Notes: generated from the sequence alone by a model not told the origin. A stretch of 64,000 nt of DNA from an uncultured Muribaculaceae bacterium (GCA_910578035.1 CAJTOB010000001.1:27625-91624), one strand, 5' to 3'. Positions 48,526 to 58,066 are shown, counted from the stretch's first letter. A program made the numbers and translations.

Positions 48526-50538
48526 TTATTTGAGGGCGTTGTAGTCGCGACCGTAGCGAAGCATCTGGTCTACGTAGCCTTCGGTGTAGTCTACGGTTAC
48601 GTCTGTGATGTTGCCGTTTTCGTCGCGGACGGCGGTGTAGACGGGATTGACGAAGCCTTTATAGGGTGCTATGTTGAGTGTTGCATAGCGGTCGAGAACT
48701 TCGCGGTGTATCTGGGGGTCTACTTTAACTGCATAGGTGTTTATGAGTTCGTTGGCAGCGGCGTAGTCGCCGGTAGAGCGTACTCGCTGGATTTCGGCGA
48801 GGAGCTGGCCGAACAGACCGCGCAGGGCCTCGTAGTCGTTGATTTTGATGTAGGTTTTGCCGTCGCGTTTGACGAGTTCGATTACGTTGGCATCCTTGCC
48901 GTGTTCGTAGGCCCATTCGGCAATGAGTTTGCGGTTGCGCATGTGGGCTTCTTCGACGTCCTTGCCGGGCTCGATGCGCTGCAGCTGTGTCATCATGCCG
49001 TTGAGGATATATTTGTAGTATTCGGCCTTGTAGGCTTCGGGATTGTCGAGGAGACCCATTTCGATGAGTTTGGGGTCTGCGAGATAGTAGAGGGCGAAGA
49101 GGTCGGCACGGGCTTCTTCGATGGCAGAGCCGTGCTCTTTGAGGGCGTCTTCTTTGCCGGGCATGAGTTTGCCGGAGCCGTGGCCGAGGCATTCGTGGAG
49201 GTCGGTGTGCAGATTGTCGGTGATGAAGAGGTAGTTGTCGAGGAGTTTAGCGGTTTCTTCGTCGATTACGAATTCTTCGTTGAAACCGTTGCCGTGGCTT
49301 GCCTCGTCGTATGCCTGGGTGATGTTCTCGATAGTCACGGATTTAGAGCCGTGTGCTGCGCGAATCCAGTTTGCGTTGGGCAGATTGATGCCGATGGGGG
49401 TGGCGGGGTATGCGTCGCCGGCAAGGATAGCGGCGGTGATTACTTTTGCGGATACGCCTTTAACTTTGTCTTTCTTGAATGCGGCATCGACGGGAGAGTT
49501 GTCTTCGAACCACTGAGCCTCGGCGCTGAGGGTTTCGGTGCGCTCGCTGGCGGGTATATTCTTGAAGTTGACGATGGACTCCCATGAGCCTGTCATGCCG
49601 AGGGGGTCGCCGTATGTCTCGATGAATCCGTTGATGAAGTCTACCTGCGAGAGGGTGTCTTCGGCCCATTCGATGGAGTATTTGTCGAATGTGGCGAGGT
49701 CGCCTGAGGTGTAGAAGTCGATGAGCGAGCCTATAATCTGGCGCTGAGCGTCGTTTTCGGCATACTGGCGGGCGCTGTCGAGGTTTTCGACTATTTTTTC
49801 GATAGCGGCTGAATAGAGACCGCCTACCTTATATGTGTTTTCGGTGATTTTGCCGTCGGCGCCGCGCTCAACGCGGGTGTTGAGGCCGTATGATATGGGG
49901 GTGAGGTCGTCGGGCTTGCGGATAGAGTTGTAATAAGCCTCGACTTCGGCCTGTGTCACGCCGGGGGCATACATGTTGTTTGCCGACGATGTGATGAGGT
50001 CTACGGTGGCGTCCTGATTCACACGCTTTGCGTCGAGGGTGGGATTGAAGATAACTTCGACGAGTTCGGCTGTGTTTTCGGGAGCAGCGCCTTCGGGGAG
50101 TGCCTCGAGCTGGGCGGCGAGGAATTCACGGCTGAAGCCGGGTGTGAATTTGTCGGTAGAGTAGTGGTGGTGAATGCCGTTGCCGAACCATACCTGCTTC
50201 ATGTATGTTTCGAAGGCTTTGAATTCGGGGGTGTTGCGGTCGCCCTGATAGTTGGTGTAGACAGCCTCGAGCATGCGGCGCATGGGGAGGTTGTTGCTGT
50301 TGTTCTGATCCCAGAGGATATCGCGGCCCCAGAGAGCGGCTTCGGTGAGGAAGTAGACGAGTTTTTTCTGGTTGAGGGTCAGATTTTCGAAATCGGGAAC
50401 TTTGTAGCGAAGCACTTCGATGTCTGCGAAGCGGTCGGCCACGTAGTTGAATTCCTGAGGCTGAGCGTTTTCGGCCTTTTTGCAGGAGGGTGCGGCGAGC
50501 ATAGATGCCATTGCAGCTGCGATTAGTAATTTTTTCAT
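48526..50538 (-). CDS. Dipeptidyl peptidase III (M49 family) lipoprotein
   Basis: A 670-residue zinc metallopeptidase with a lipoprotein signal (lipobox APSC, C19), so probably acting in the periplasm or at the surface. The M49-specific zinc motif HECLGH (near residue 450) and the downstream EEARAD (near 480) are intact, supplying the two His, catalytic Glu and third zinc ligand. M49 enzymes release dipeptides from the N-terminus of short peptides. The N-terminal region (DRFADIEVLRYKVPDFENL) is that of the Bacteroidota branch. It is flanked by convergent lysO and by ftsH, apparently as a single-gene unit. Confidence 0.9.
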   Translation of the reverse strand: MKKLLIAAAMASMLAAPSCKKAENAQPQEFNYVADRFADIEVLRYKVPDFENLTLNQKKLVYFLTEAALWGRDILWDQNNSNNLPMRRMLEAVYTNYQGDRNTPEFKAFETYMKQVWFGNGIHHHYSTDKFTPGFSREFLAAQLEALPEGAAPENTAELVEVIFNPTLDAKRVNQDATVDLITSSANNMYAPGVTQAEVEAYYNSIRKPDDLTPISYGLNTRVERGADGKITENTYKVGGLYSAAIEKIVENLDSARQYAENDAQRQIIGSLIDFYTSGDLATFDKYSIEWAEDTLSQVDFINGFIETYGDPLGMTGSWESIVNFKNIPASERTETLSAEAQWFEDNSPVDAAFKKDKVKGVSAKVITAAILAGDAYPATPIGINLPNANWIRAAHGSKSVTIENITQAYDEASHGNGFNEEFVIDEETAKLLDNYLFITDNLHTDLHECLGHGSGKLMPGKEDALKEHGSAIEEARADLFALYYLADPKLIEMGLLDNPEAYKAEYYKYILNGMMTQLQRIEPGKDVEEAHMRNRKLIAEWAYEHGKDANVIELVKRDGKTYIKINDYEALRGLFGQLLAEIQRVRSTGDYAAANELINTYAVKVDPQIHREVLDRYATLNIAPYKGFVNPVYTAVRDENGNITDVTVDYTEGYVDQMLRYGRDYNALK

Positions 50539-50575
50539 TTTATAATTGGTTTGATTCTTGTCGGCTGGTTGAATA

Positions 50576-50610
50576 GAACCGCCACACGGCCTCAGGCTGT
50601 GCGACGGTTC
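50576..50610. other. Hairpin between ftsH and the peptidase gene
   Basis: GAACCG (50576-50581) pairs with CGGTTC (50605-50610) and the stem continues inward with two mismatches to a TCA loop. It has no T-run on either strand. It may protect the ftsH transcript end or weaken read-through into the peptidase gene. Confidence 0.4.
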
Positions 50611-50637
50611 ATGTAAGCGGTATGCGGATTATGAGCA

Positions 50638-52707
50638 CTAAGGCTGTTTTCCGTCTTCGGTGTTGTCGTCGCTGCCCTTGGTGCTGTCTTTTGTCTCTGC
50701 CTCGGTAGCATCGACGTCGTCTATAGGCGGGGGGAGGGGGCCATCGTATGGCTTGTCGTTGAGGTCTTTGTGGCCGAATAGCTCGTCGGTGCGCGAAGTC
50801 CATTGGCGCGGGCCGAATATACGCTCGACATCTTCGGTGAAGATGACTTCACGCGATATGAGGGTCTGGGCGAGTTCGTGGTGACCGTCGGCATGTTCGC
50901 GCAGAATTGACTTGGCTCGTTCGTACTGTTCGGCTATGATGCGGCTCACTTCCTCGTCGATTATCTTTGCGCGTTCGTCGCTGTAGGGGTTGGTGAACAT
51001 GCTGTTCTGCCCGGTGGAGTCGTAGTAGCTGAGGTTTGGCAGTTTATCGCTCATGCCGTAGTAGACGATCATTGCGTATGCCTGCTTGGTGACGCGCTCG
51101 AGGTCGTTTGCGGCGCCGGTCGAAATGTGTCCGAGGAACACTTCTTCGGCGGCGCGTCCGCCAAGGAGTGAGCATATGTCGTCGAGAATGACCTGTGAGG
51201 GTACAATCTGGCGTTCTTCCGGCAGATACCATGCAGCCCCGAGAGCTTTTCCGCGGGGCACGATTGTGACCTTGACGAGAGGATTGCCATAGCGGAGGTG
51301 CCATGAAACGGTGGCATGGCCGGCTTCGTGCACGGCGATTGCGCGTTTTTCGTCGTTGGTGAGAATCTTGTTGCGCTTTTCGAGACCTCCGATAATGCGG
51401 TCGACGGCGGCGTTGAAGTCTTCTTTAGTCACCGACTCCTTGTTGCCACGGGCAGCGATAAGAGCGGCTTCGTTGCATACGTTGGCTATGTCGGCGCCGG
51501 AGAATCCCGGAGTCTGGCGTGCGAGGAGCTCAATGTCGAGACCGGGTGCGGTCTTTACTTTGCGGAGGTGGACCTTGAAAATCTCCACACGGTCGGGGAG
51601 GTCGGGGAGGTCTACGTATATCTGACGGTCGAATCGGCCGGCACGCATGAGAGCTTTGTCGAGAATGTCGGCGCGGTTGGTGGCGGCGAGGATAATGACG
51701 CCGCTGTTGCTGCCGAAGCCGTCCATTTCGGTAAGGAGCTGGTTGAGGGTGTTCTCGCGTTCGTCGTTGCCACCCATGCTTGCGTTTTTGCCTCGTGCAC
51801 GGCCAACGGCGTCAATTTCGTCGATAAACACGATACAGGGAGCTTTCTCCTTGGCCTGGCGGAAGAGGTCGCGGACGCGTGAGGCGCCCACACCTACGAA
51901 CATTTCGACGAAGTCAGAGCCCGACATGGAGAAGAAAGGCACGTCGGCCTCGCCTGCCACAGCCTTGGCAAGCAGAGTCTTGCCTGTTCCGGGAGGGCCT
52001 ACCAGAAGGGCGCCCTTGGGTATCTTGCCGCCGAGGTTGGTGTAGCGTTTCGGGTTTTTGAGGAACTCTACGATTTCTTCGATTTCGGTTTTGGCTTCGG
52101 AGAGGCCGGCTACGTCCTGGAAGGTGACTTTCTGCGAGTTGTTTTTGTCGAAAAGCATGGCTTTCGACTTGCCGACGCTGAAAATGCCGCCACCGCCGCC
52201 GGCACCGCCGCCTCCTGCACCCGACATGCGGCGCATGAGGAAAATCCACACGCCTATGAGGAACGCGAAGGGCAGTATGGACCAGAGGAAATTGCCAAAC
52301 TGGCTTGTCTGCTCATACTCCACATCGCCGGTGAATGCGCCTGATTTGCGCCATTCATCGATTTTTTCGGACAGTTGGTCGGCCGAAGATATGTTTACCT
52401 CCACTTTGGCGACTACACCGTCTTCAGCGTGGAAGGTGTGGTTCTTGAAGATTACGGAGGCAAGCGAGTCGGTAAGCAGGCCTTCGGCTTGTCTTTTGTC
52501 GGAGAAGATAATGATTTTTGATATACCGTGGTCGCGCTCAACGTATTGCACGAAGTCGCTGTAGCTCACTTTTTTGGTGACTACGTTGGTGTCGAAAATA
52601 TAAATGCCGGCCAAAAAGAGAAACACTATGGCGTACATCCACCACAGGCTGAATCTGAAAGGACCGTTTTTCTTTCCGTCGGGTTTGTTTATAGGGGGAA
52701 AAGCCAT
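50638..52707 (-). CDS. ftsH: ATP-dependent zinc metalloprotease FtsH
   Basis: A 689-residue membrane-anchored AAA protease that degrades misfolded or regulatory membrane and cytoplasmic proteins. Visible parts: a first membrane helix (MYAIVFLFLAGIYIFD), a periplasmic domain, a second helix (LWSILPFAFLIGVWIFLMR), a glycine-rich stretch, Walker A GPPGTGKT (near 240), Walker B CIVFIDEIDAVG, the second region of homology with its arginine fingers (LMRAGRFDRQIYVDLPD), and the protease motif HEAGH (near 457) with the later zinc-ligand Asp region. The acidic C-terminal tail (after LPPPIDDVDATEAETKD) is typical of Bacteroidota FtsH. It follows rsfS by 6 bases. Confidence 0.96.
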   Translation of the reverse strand: MAFPPINKPDGKKNGPFRFSLWWMYAIVFLFLAGIYIFDTNVVTKKVSYSDFVQYVERDHGISKIIIFSDKRQAEGLLTDSLASVIFKNHTFHAEDGVVAKVEVNISSADQLSEKIDEWRKSGAFTGDVEYEQTSQFGNFLWSILPFAFLIGVWIFLMRRMSGAGGGGAGGGGGIFSVGKSKAMLFDKNNSQKVTFQDVAGLSEAKTEIEEIVEFLKNPKRYTNLGGKIPKGALLVGPPGTGKTLLAKAVAGEADVPFFSMSGSDFVEMFVGVGASRVRDLFRQAKEKAPCIVFIDEIDAVGRARGKNASMGGNDERENTLNQLLTEMDGFGSNSGVIILAATNRADILDKALMRAGRFDRQIYVDLPDLPDRVEIFKVHLRKVKTAPGLDIELLARQTPGFSGADIANVCNEAALIAARGNKESVTKEDFNAAVDRIIGGLEKRNKILTNDEKRAIAVHEAGHATVSWHLRYGNPLVKVTIVPRGKALGAAWYLPEERQIVPSQVILDDICSLLGGRAAEEVFLGHISTGAANDLERVTKQAYAMIVYYGMSDKLPNLSYYDSTGQNSMFTNPYSDERAKIIDEEVSRIIAEQYERAKSILREHADGHHELAQTLISREVIFTEDVERIFGPRQWTSRTDELFGHKDLNDKPYDGPLPPPIDDVDATEAETKDSTKGSDDNTEDGKQP

Positions 52708-52713
52708 AAGTGC

Positions 52714-53073
52714 TTAATCTAAGTCGGGAATATCGGTGATTTTAGCATCGCTCCACAATTCTTCGAGAGCATAGCGCAGACGTGTTTCGGGAGTGAAAAT
52801 GTGGACCCATACATCGCCATAGTCAATGACAATCCACTCGGCATTTGCGACACCGTCGGTGTTGTATGGTTTATATCCTCCGTTGATACGGACGTACTCT
52901 TCGACGCAGTCGGCTATTGCCGCTGTCTGAGTAGTTGAATTACCCTCGGCGATGATGAATGTATGAGCTGCGGCTGATTCGATGTGACTGAGGTCTACTA
53001 CGGTGATGGCGTGTCCTTTACGCTCCTGTATTCCTTCTATTACGAGTTGCTGTAGGTCTTTTTCTGAAGACAT
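52714..53073 (-). CDS. rsfS: Ribosome silencing factor RsfS
   Basis: A 119-residue protein of the RsfS/Iojap family, which binds ribosomal protein uL14 and blocks joining of the subunits when nutrients are low. Family blocks GHAITVVDLSHIES, HTFIIAEGNSTTQTAAIADCVEEY, WIVIDYGDVWVHIFTPETRLRYALEELW are complete. The gene lies directly before ftsH, 6 bases apart, a common order in Bacteroidota. A -7 promoter element is present upstream. Confidence 0.95.
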   Translation of the reverse strand: MSSEKDLQQLVIEGIQERKGHAITVVDLSHIESAAAHTFIIAEGNSTTQTAAIADCVEEYVRINGGYKPYNTDGVANAEWIVIDYGDVWVHIFTPETRLRYALEELWSDAKITDIPDLD

Positions 53074-53101
53074 TAGTTAATTTAACTTTAATTTTAGAGA
53101 G

Positions 53102-53109
53102 CAAATATA
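53102..53109 (-). promoter_or_regulatory. -7 element upstream of rsfS-ftsH
   Basis: The minus strand reads TATATTTG, matching TAnnTTTG, and would start the transcript about 20 bases before the rsfS ATG. No TTG is found at the right distance upstream. Confidence 0.45.
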
Positions 53110-53166
53110 ATGAAATTTTCAGTACTTTGCCGTCTTGTCTGAGGTCAAAGTATGTTACTTTAACAA

Positions 53167-54411
53167 TTATTCGAAGTTTATGGTTTTCGCAGGGTCGACA
53201 GAAGATGCGGTTCGCGCCGGAATCCACAGTACGAGCCACGACACTACGGCAACGCCTAAGTTGAGTGCGATGAAGCCCCAGGGTCTGATTTCGACAGGCA
53301 CACAGTTGAGATAATATGCCTCGGGGTCGAGAGGTATCGCGCGGGTATATTTCTGAACCAGAAGCAATCCGAGTCCGAGCGCGTTTCCGATAATGATGCC
53401 CCGCAGCACAATCCTCATGCCCAAATCGACGAAAACCGCGCGAACCATTGACCTGGAGGCCCCTATTGAGCGGAGTATGCCTATTGCCGGAACGTTGTCG
53501 AGCACGAGAATGAAGAGACTCGACACGAGTGTGAACGAGGCTACGCACAGCATGAGGCAGAATATCACCGCTACATTGGTGTCGAGGAGTGCCAGCCAGT
53601 TGAAATATATGGCGCCGGTCTGTTCGATTGTCTGTACGGGATAGTAAACGTCGGTTTTGCCGGTGCTCATGGCCGACATCATTGCCGTCTCTATCGCTGA
53701 GGCCGAAGTGCCGATAGCGTCGTGTGGCAGCCCTCTGATATCGAGGCGGCTGCCTTCGTTTCCGGCAAGCCCGGCGATGCTCTGTAGCGCGGCGAGCGAA
53801 GCGTATGCCACAGTGCGGTCGTATTCGCCGAAATCGGCCTGGAAGATTGCGGCGATGGTGTTTCGCCGCATTTTCACGGTTTCGTCGATGATATATGTCG
53901 AGTATACCTTGTCGCCAAGTCTGAGGCCGAGGGCGTTTGCTGTAGCGCGGGATATTACAATGTCGTTTCGGCAGCTGTCGGACGAATAGTCGGGCCATGC
54001 GCCTTCCACGATGTTGCCGCGCTCGAAAGAAAAATCGCTCTCGGGCGACTGTCCTATGAAGACGATGCCTTCGAAATCGGTGTCGGTCTTCAGAATGCCC
54101 GGCAGGCGCAGCACAAGGCGGCTTTCGGCCTCAGGGGCGGCTTCGTCTATTATTTCTGTAAGTTCTTCTGTCTGAGTGATTGTTGCGCTCTGAGTGCGAG
54201 TGTAGGGGTCGAATGGAGCTTCGATGCTTATCTGGGCGTCGAAGCCCATGAGTTTGCGCTTGATTTCTTCCTTGAAGCCCACTACGATACCGAGTGTGAG
54301 CTCCATCACAGCAAGCGCGAGGGCTACGCCGCTCACTGCGATGACAGTGCCGGCGGCAGAGCCGTCGGTGCTGAGTCTCAGACGTCGCGATATCCATAAA
54401 TGTGTCAGCAT
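53167..54411 (-). CDS. FtsX/LolCE-type ABC transporter permease
   Basis: A 414-residue membrane protein with the MacB/FtsX layout: an N-terminal membrane helix (VIAVSGVALALAVMELTLGIVVGF), a large periplasmic domain (about 50-265), and three C-terminal helices (VAVIFCLMLCVASFTLVSSLFILV, the GIIIGNALGLGLLL block, and PWGFIALNLGVAVVSWLVLWI) followed by the ending ARTASSVDPAKTINFE. The FKEEIKRKLMGFDAQISI segment resembles LolC/LolE, which extract lipoproteins from the inner membrane. No ATPase gene adjoins, so its partner must be elsewhere. It is divergent from feoAB. Confidence 0.88.
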   Translation of the reverse strand: MLTHLWISRRLRLSTDGSAAGTVIAVSGVALALAVMELTLGIVVGFKEEIKRKLMGFDAQISIEAPFDPYTRTQSATITQTEELTEIIDEAAPEAESRLVLRLPGILKTDTDFEGIVFIGQSPESDFSFERGNIVEGAWPDYSSDSCRNDIVISRATANALGLRLGDKVYSTYIIDETVKMRRNTIAAIFQADFGEYDRTVAYASLAALQSIAGLAGNEGSRLDIRGLPHDAIGTSASAIETAMMSAMSTGKTDVYYPVQTIEQTGAIYFNWLALLDTNVAVIFCLMLCVASFTLVSSLFILVLDNVPAIGILRSIGASRSMVRAVFVDLGMRIVLRGIIIGNALGLGLLLVQKYTRAIPLDPEAYYLNCVPVEIRPWGFIALNLGVAVVSWLVLWIPARTASSVDPAKTINFE

Positions 54412-54433
54412 ATTCTCTTACGGGGTTATTCTG

Positions 54434-54441
54434 CAAAATTA
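54434..54441 (-). promoter_or_regulatory. -7 element of the permease gene
   Basis: The minus strand reads TAATTTTG, giving a predicted leader of about 16 bases before the ATG at 54411. A TTG lies 22 bases further upstream, slightly long for this promoter type. Confidence 0.5.
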
Positions 54442-54516
54442 GCAAAAAAAACTTGCCCGCGACCAATCAATATGCTCCGGAGTGTGGCAAAAGGGCAAAC
54501 TACCTATGGAAGGGTA

Positions 54517-54547
54517 TTGGCAATGTGCGGATTTATTCGCAATTTTG
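54517..54547 (+). promoter_or_regulatory. Candidate promoter of the feoAB fusion gene
   Basis: TTG (54517-54519), 20 bases, then CAATTTTG (54540-54547), one base off the TAnnTTTG consensus. The leader before the chosen ATG at 54568 would be about 14 bases. No obvious Fur-type palindrome is seen here. Confidence 0.45.
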
Positions 54548-54567
54548 CATTCTTATTTTTTGACTTA

Positions 54568-57051
54568 ATGAAACTGTCGCAGCTACATACCGGCGAGACC
54601 GGAATCGTGGTGAAGGTTCTCGGTCACGGAGCCTTCCGTAAACGTCTTATAGAAATGGGATTTGTGAAAGGTCATGGAGTATCGGTGGTGCTTCACGCTC
54701 CTTTGCGCGACCCTATCAAATATAATCTGATGGGTTATGAGGTATCGCTGCGGCGCTCCGAGGCCAATCTCGTAGAAGTAGTGAAGGTTTCGCCCGAGGA
54801 GGCTGCCGTTCTGGGTGCTAAGGCCATGAGTGTGCCGGCTCCGACGGTTGAAGACATAGAGGCGCAGCGTGTGTATCATCACCAGCGTCATATCATAAAT
54901 GTAGCTCTTATCGGCAATCCCAACTGCGGCAAAACATCGCTTTTCAACCGTGCGTCGGGAGCCCGCGAGCATGTTGGCAACTACAGTGGTGTGACGGTCG
55001 ACGCCAAGGAGGGCTATTTCGAGCATGGTTCCTACCGTATCAATATTGTGGATTTGCCGGGCACTTATTCGCTGACATGCTACTCGCCCGAGGAACTGTA
55101 TGTGCGCCGGTATCTGCGCGAGAACACCCCAGACGTAATCATAAACGTTGTCGATACCACTAATCTTGAGCGCAATCTGTTTCTCACAACCGAGCTTATC
55201 GATATGGACCCCAGCATGGTTATCGCCCTCAATATGTATGATGAGGTGCGCGCGCGGGGGGGCGAACTCGATTACGGCAGTCTGGGCGCCATGATAGGTG
55301 TTCCGATGGTGCCTATCGTAGCCAAGACCGGCGAGGGGGTAGATGCTCTTTTCGATGCTGTTGTGGCCGTGTTCGAAGGCCGCGACACGACTGTGCGTCA
55401 TATACATGTGAATCTTGGTGCCGACCTCGAGGGCGCGGTGCGCCAGCTTGTAGACCGCATCAAGGCTACGCCGGAAGTCAACAAGCAGTTTTCGCCGCGC
55501 TATCTTGCCATAAAATTGCTTGAGGGTGACCACGAAATCGAGGACGAGTTGTCGATAGGCTCGCCCGAACAATCGGGTAGCGGCCGACGCAAGAGATTCC
55601 GCCTTTTCCGGCCTCAGGAGAACCGGGTGTGGCGGCAGCATCTGCGTGAAGGCGCCGACAGCCCGATAATGCTCTTGCGCGATAAGCTTCGAGGCCGCAT
55701 AGAGTCGCTGCGCGACGAGGATATATCGTCTATTGTAGCGGCCGAGAAATATGGTTTTATAGCCGGCGCTCTTGCAGAGACATATACGGCCGGCAAGAAG
55801 AATGCAGGCCGAACGACCCGTGTGCTCGACTCCCTGGCGACGAACAAGCTACTCGGTTTTCCGATATTCCTGCTTATAATGTTCTTCATCTTCTGGGCCA
55901 CATTTGTCATCGGCCAGTATCCGATGGAGTGGATAGAGACGGCTGTGGAGTGGCTGAGCGGCGTAGTAGAGAGGCTCATGCCCGAAGGACCGCTCAAAGA
56001 CCTTATTGCCGACGGTATCATAGGCGGGGTCGGAGGCGTGATTGTGTTTCTTCCGAATATACTGATATTGTATTTCTGTATATCGTTTATGGAGGATACC
56101 GGCTATATGGCCCGTGCCGCTTTTATAATGGACAAGGTGATGCACCGCATCGGGCTGCACGGCAAGTCGTTTATACCGCTGGTGATGGGTTTCGGGTGCA
56201 ATGTGCCAGCTATTCTGTCGTCGCGCGCTATCGAAAGCCGTTCGAGCCGTATTATTACTATTCTCATCAATCCGTTCATGTCGTGTTCGGCGCGTCTGCC
56301 GGTCTATATTCTGATGGTGGGCACGTTTTTTGCGGCTTCGGCGCCGTTTGTTCTGATGGGGCTGTATCTCGGTGGTATAGTAGTGGGTGTTGTAACGGCG
56401 CGCCTTTTGCGAAAATTCCTTTTTAAGAAAGACGAGACACCTTTTGTGATGGAGCTGCCTCCCTACCGTATGCCGACTATGAAGGCCTCGCTTAGCCATA
56501 CCTGGGCCAAAGGCAAGCAATATCTCAAGAAGATGGGCGGCATTATCCTGGTAGCGAGTGTACTGGTGTGGGCACTCAACTATTTCCCTCTCGACCGTGA
56601 TACGACTCCTTCGGCCGAGACTTCGGCAATCGATGCTTCGCGCGATTCTTATCTTGAAATGGCCGGCAAGGCTATCAATCCTGTAATGGAGCCTATCGGT
56701 TTCCATTGGCGCGCTTCGGTGGCAGCTCTTGCCGGAGTACCGGCAAAGGAAATTGTGGTTTCGACTCTCGGTGTGCTTTATACCGATGACGAGGCCGTGT
56801 CAGATGCCCGGCTTGGCGCTCGCCTTGAGCAGCCCGACCCGTCGACCGGCAAGCCTGATTTCACACGTCCTTCGGCGCTGGCTTTCCTTGTGTTCATATT
56901 GCTTTATTGCCCGTGTTTTGCCACTATAGTAGCAATATGCCGCGAAACCGGCAGCCCGCGCTATGGCCTTTTCAGCATCATATATAATACGGCAGTCGCC
57001 TGGATAGTGGCATTCGCTGTCTACAAGGGAGCGATTGTTTTAGGAGTTTAG
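54568..57051 (+). CDS. feoB: Ferrous iron transporter FeoB with fused N-terminal FeoA domain
   Basis: The ATG at 54568 gives 827 residues; 56 further upstream codons in frame overlap the promoter and the divergent gene and are rejected. Residues 1-72 are a FeoA (SH3-like) domain: MKLSQLHTGETGIVVKVL, then NLMGYEVSLRRSEANLVEV. The FeoB GTPase follows, with G1 GNPNCGKT (116-123), G3 DLPG (162-165) and a linker to about 420. The membrane part has the paired Gate motifs (VMGFGCNVPAILSSRAIES and IVVSTLGVLY region). It imports ferrous iron across the inner membrane. The FeoA-FeoB fusion is usual in Bacteroidota. An insertion-like KKNAGRTTRVLDSLATNKLL segment links GTPase and membrane parts. Confidence 0.95.
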   Translation: MKLSQLHTGETGIVVKVLGHGAFRKRLIEMGFVKGHGVSVVLHAPLRDPIKYNLMGYEVSLRRSEANLVEVVKVSPEEAAVLGAKAMSVPAPTVEDIEAQRVYHHQRHIINVALIGNPNCGKTSLFNRASGAREHVGNYSGVTVDAKEGYFEHGSYRINIVDLPGTYSLTCYSPEELYVRRYLRENTPDVIINVVDTTNLERNLFLTTELIDMDPSMVIALNMYDEVRARGGELDYGSLGAMIGVPMVPIVAKTGEGVDALFDAVVAVFEGRDTTVRHIHVNLGADLEGAVRQLVDRIKATPEVNKQFSPRYLAIKLLEGDHEIEDELSIGSPEQSGSGRRKRFRLFRPQENRVWRQHLREGADSPIMLLRDKLRGRIESLRDEDISSIVAAEKYGFIAGALAETYTAGKKNAGRTTRVLDSLATNKLLGFPIFLLIMFFIFWATFVIGQYPMEWIETAVEWLSGVVERLMPEGPLKDLIADGIIGGVGGVIVFLPNILILYFCISFMEDTGYMARAAFIMDKVMHRIGLHGKSFIPLVMGFGCNVPAILSSRAIESRSSRIITILINPFMSCSARLPVYILMVGTFFAASAPFVLMGLYLGGIVVGVVTARLLRKFLFKKDETPFVMELPPYRMPTMKASLSHTWAKGKQYLKKMGGIILVASVLVWALNYFPLDRDTTPSAETSAIDASRDSYLEMAGKAINPVMEPIGFHWRASVAALAGVPAKEIVVSTLGVLYTDDEAVSDARLGARLEQPDPSTGKPDFTRPSALAFLVFILLYCPCFATIVAICRETGSPRYGLFSIIYNTAVAWIVAFAVYKGAIVLGV

Positions 57052-57066
57052 GAAATTAGGAAATTA

Positions 57067-57104
57067 GGGGGGGAGGGGGTTAGGAGGAGTTTGGGAGTTT
57101 GGGG
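57067..57104. other. G-rich tract downstream of feoB
   Basis: Runs of 7, 5, 3 and 4 G residues separated by short A/T-rich spacers lie in the 92-base gap between the convergent feoB and EamA genes, just after three tandem copies of GGAAATTAG-like sequence. The plus strand could form a G-quadruplex; no ordinary terminator hairpin was seen in this gap. Confidence 0.4.
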
Positions 57105-57143
57105 CGTTTTTCAGGTTCTTACGACCTTGCTTTTCGGACTTTC

Positions 57144-58016
57144 TTAACTTCCTAAGATTAGCAGGGTCAGGCTGGCGGCGAGGATGCCGAGGTCAATGAG
57201 CTTTGCGCGTATGTGCTTTTCGTGGAGAGCGAAGACTCCGTAGAAGAATGAAACCAGAACACTGCCACGGCGTATCATAGAAACTATGGAAATCATTGAC
57301 TCGGGCTGCGAAAGGGCGTAGAAGTATGCAATGTCGGCGGTGGTGAGAAACAGGGCTATGCAGGGAATGCTCCATCGCCAGCGAAACGGTGTCGCACCGG
57401 CTCGGGTGTGGTTGAGAATGAGTACGGTAGAGCCCATGATAAATACCTGATATAGCGAATACCATGCCTGTACTTCGAGGGGTTCGAAGCGTCGGAGAAG
57501 ATATTTGTCGTACAGGGCACTTACTGCGCCGAGTACTGCGGCACCGAAGCAGCACCACAGCCATCGGCTGCCTCTGAAGGCGAATCCTTCTTTGGCTCCG
57601 ACTCTTGATATGAGGAAAAGAGACACGAAACCGAGAAGAATACCGCCCCACTGGAGTGCGTTGAGACGTTCGCCGAATATGAGCAGGGCTCCAAGGAGCA
57701 CCATCACAGGGCGTGATGCGTTGACGGGGCCGGCAATGGTGAGAGGCAGGTGTTTTATAGCGTAATAGCCGAGCAACCATGAGCCGAGAACGATAAACGA
57801 CTTGGCGACAATCATCATGTGGCCTCCGACGTTCTGTCCGAGTCCCCAGTAGCCGTGCATGGCGCCACCGATTATAACGGGGCTCATGAGGATGGCGCCG
57901 AAGACGGTGTTGAGGAAGAGGACGATGAGGACGTTGTTGTCGCGCAGCGAGATTTTTTTGAATATATCATACACGCCAAGGCATATTGCCGAGGCCAAAG
58001 CGAGCATTACCCACAT
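57144..58016 (-). CDS. EamA/DMT-superfamily transporter
   Basis: A 290-residue protein with ten hydrophobic segments arranged as two five-helix repeats, the EamA layout. The N-terminal MWVMLALASAICLGVYDIFKK, KHLPLTIAGPVNASRPVMVL and ALLIFGERLNALQWGGILLG are typical; the second repeat ends SFFYGVFALHEKHIRAKLIDLG. The family exports amino acids or metabolites; the substrate is unknown. It is convergent with feoB and has a promoter-like element in the gap with the efflux operon. Confidence 0.88.
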   Translation of the reverse strand: MWVMLALASAICLGVYDIFKKISLRDNNVLIVLFLNTVFGAILMSPVIIGGAMHGYWGLGQNVGGHMMIVAKSFIVLGSWLLGYYAIKHLPLTIAGPVNASRPVMVLLGALLIFGERLNALQWGGILLGFVSLFLISRVGAKEGFAFRGSRWLWCCFGAAVLGAVSALYDKYLLRRFEPLEVQAWYSLYQVFIMGSTVLILNHTRAGATPFRWRWSIPCIALFLTTADIAYFYALSQPESMISIVSMIRRGSVLVSFFYGVFALHEKHIRAKLIDLGILAASLTLLILGS

Positions 58017-58021
58017 TTTTT

Positions 58022-58047
58022 TAAGTAATAAGTAGTAAGTAATAAGT
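58022..58047. repeat. Short direct repeat upstream of the EamA gene
   Basis: TAAGTAATAAGT occurs twice, at 58022-58033 and 58036-58047, just before the EamA start codon (58016). It probably forms part of the transcript leader; function unknown. Confidence 0.5.
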
Positions 58048-58066
58048 GATAAGGGGAAAGCGGGTG

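Noticed and set aside
54400..54567. 56-codon N-terminal extension of feoB
   Set aside because: It overlaps the divergent permease gene and both promoters, and the FeoA domain begins exactly at the internal ATG.
54583..55641. 352-codon open frame on the minus strand
   Set aside because: It is antisense to the FeoA-FeoB fusion, which has intact GTPase motifs.
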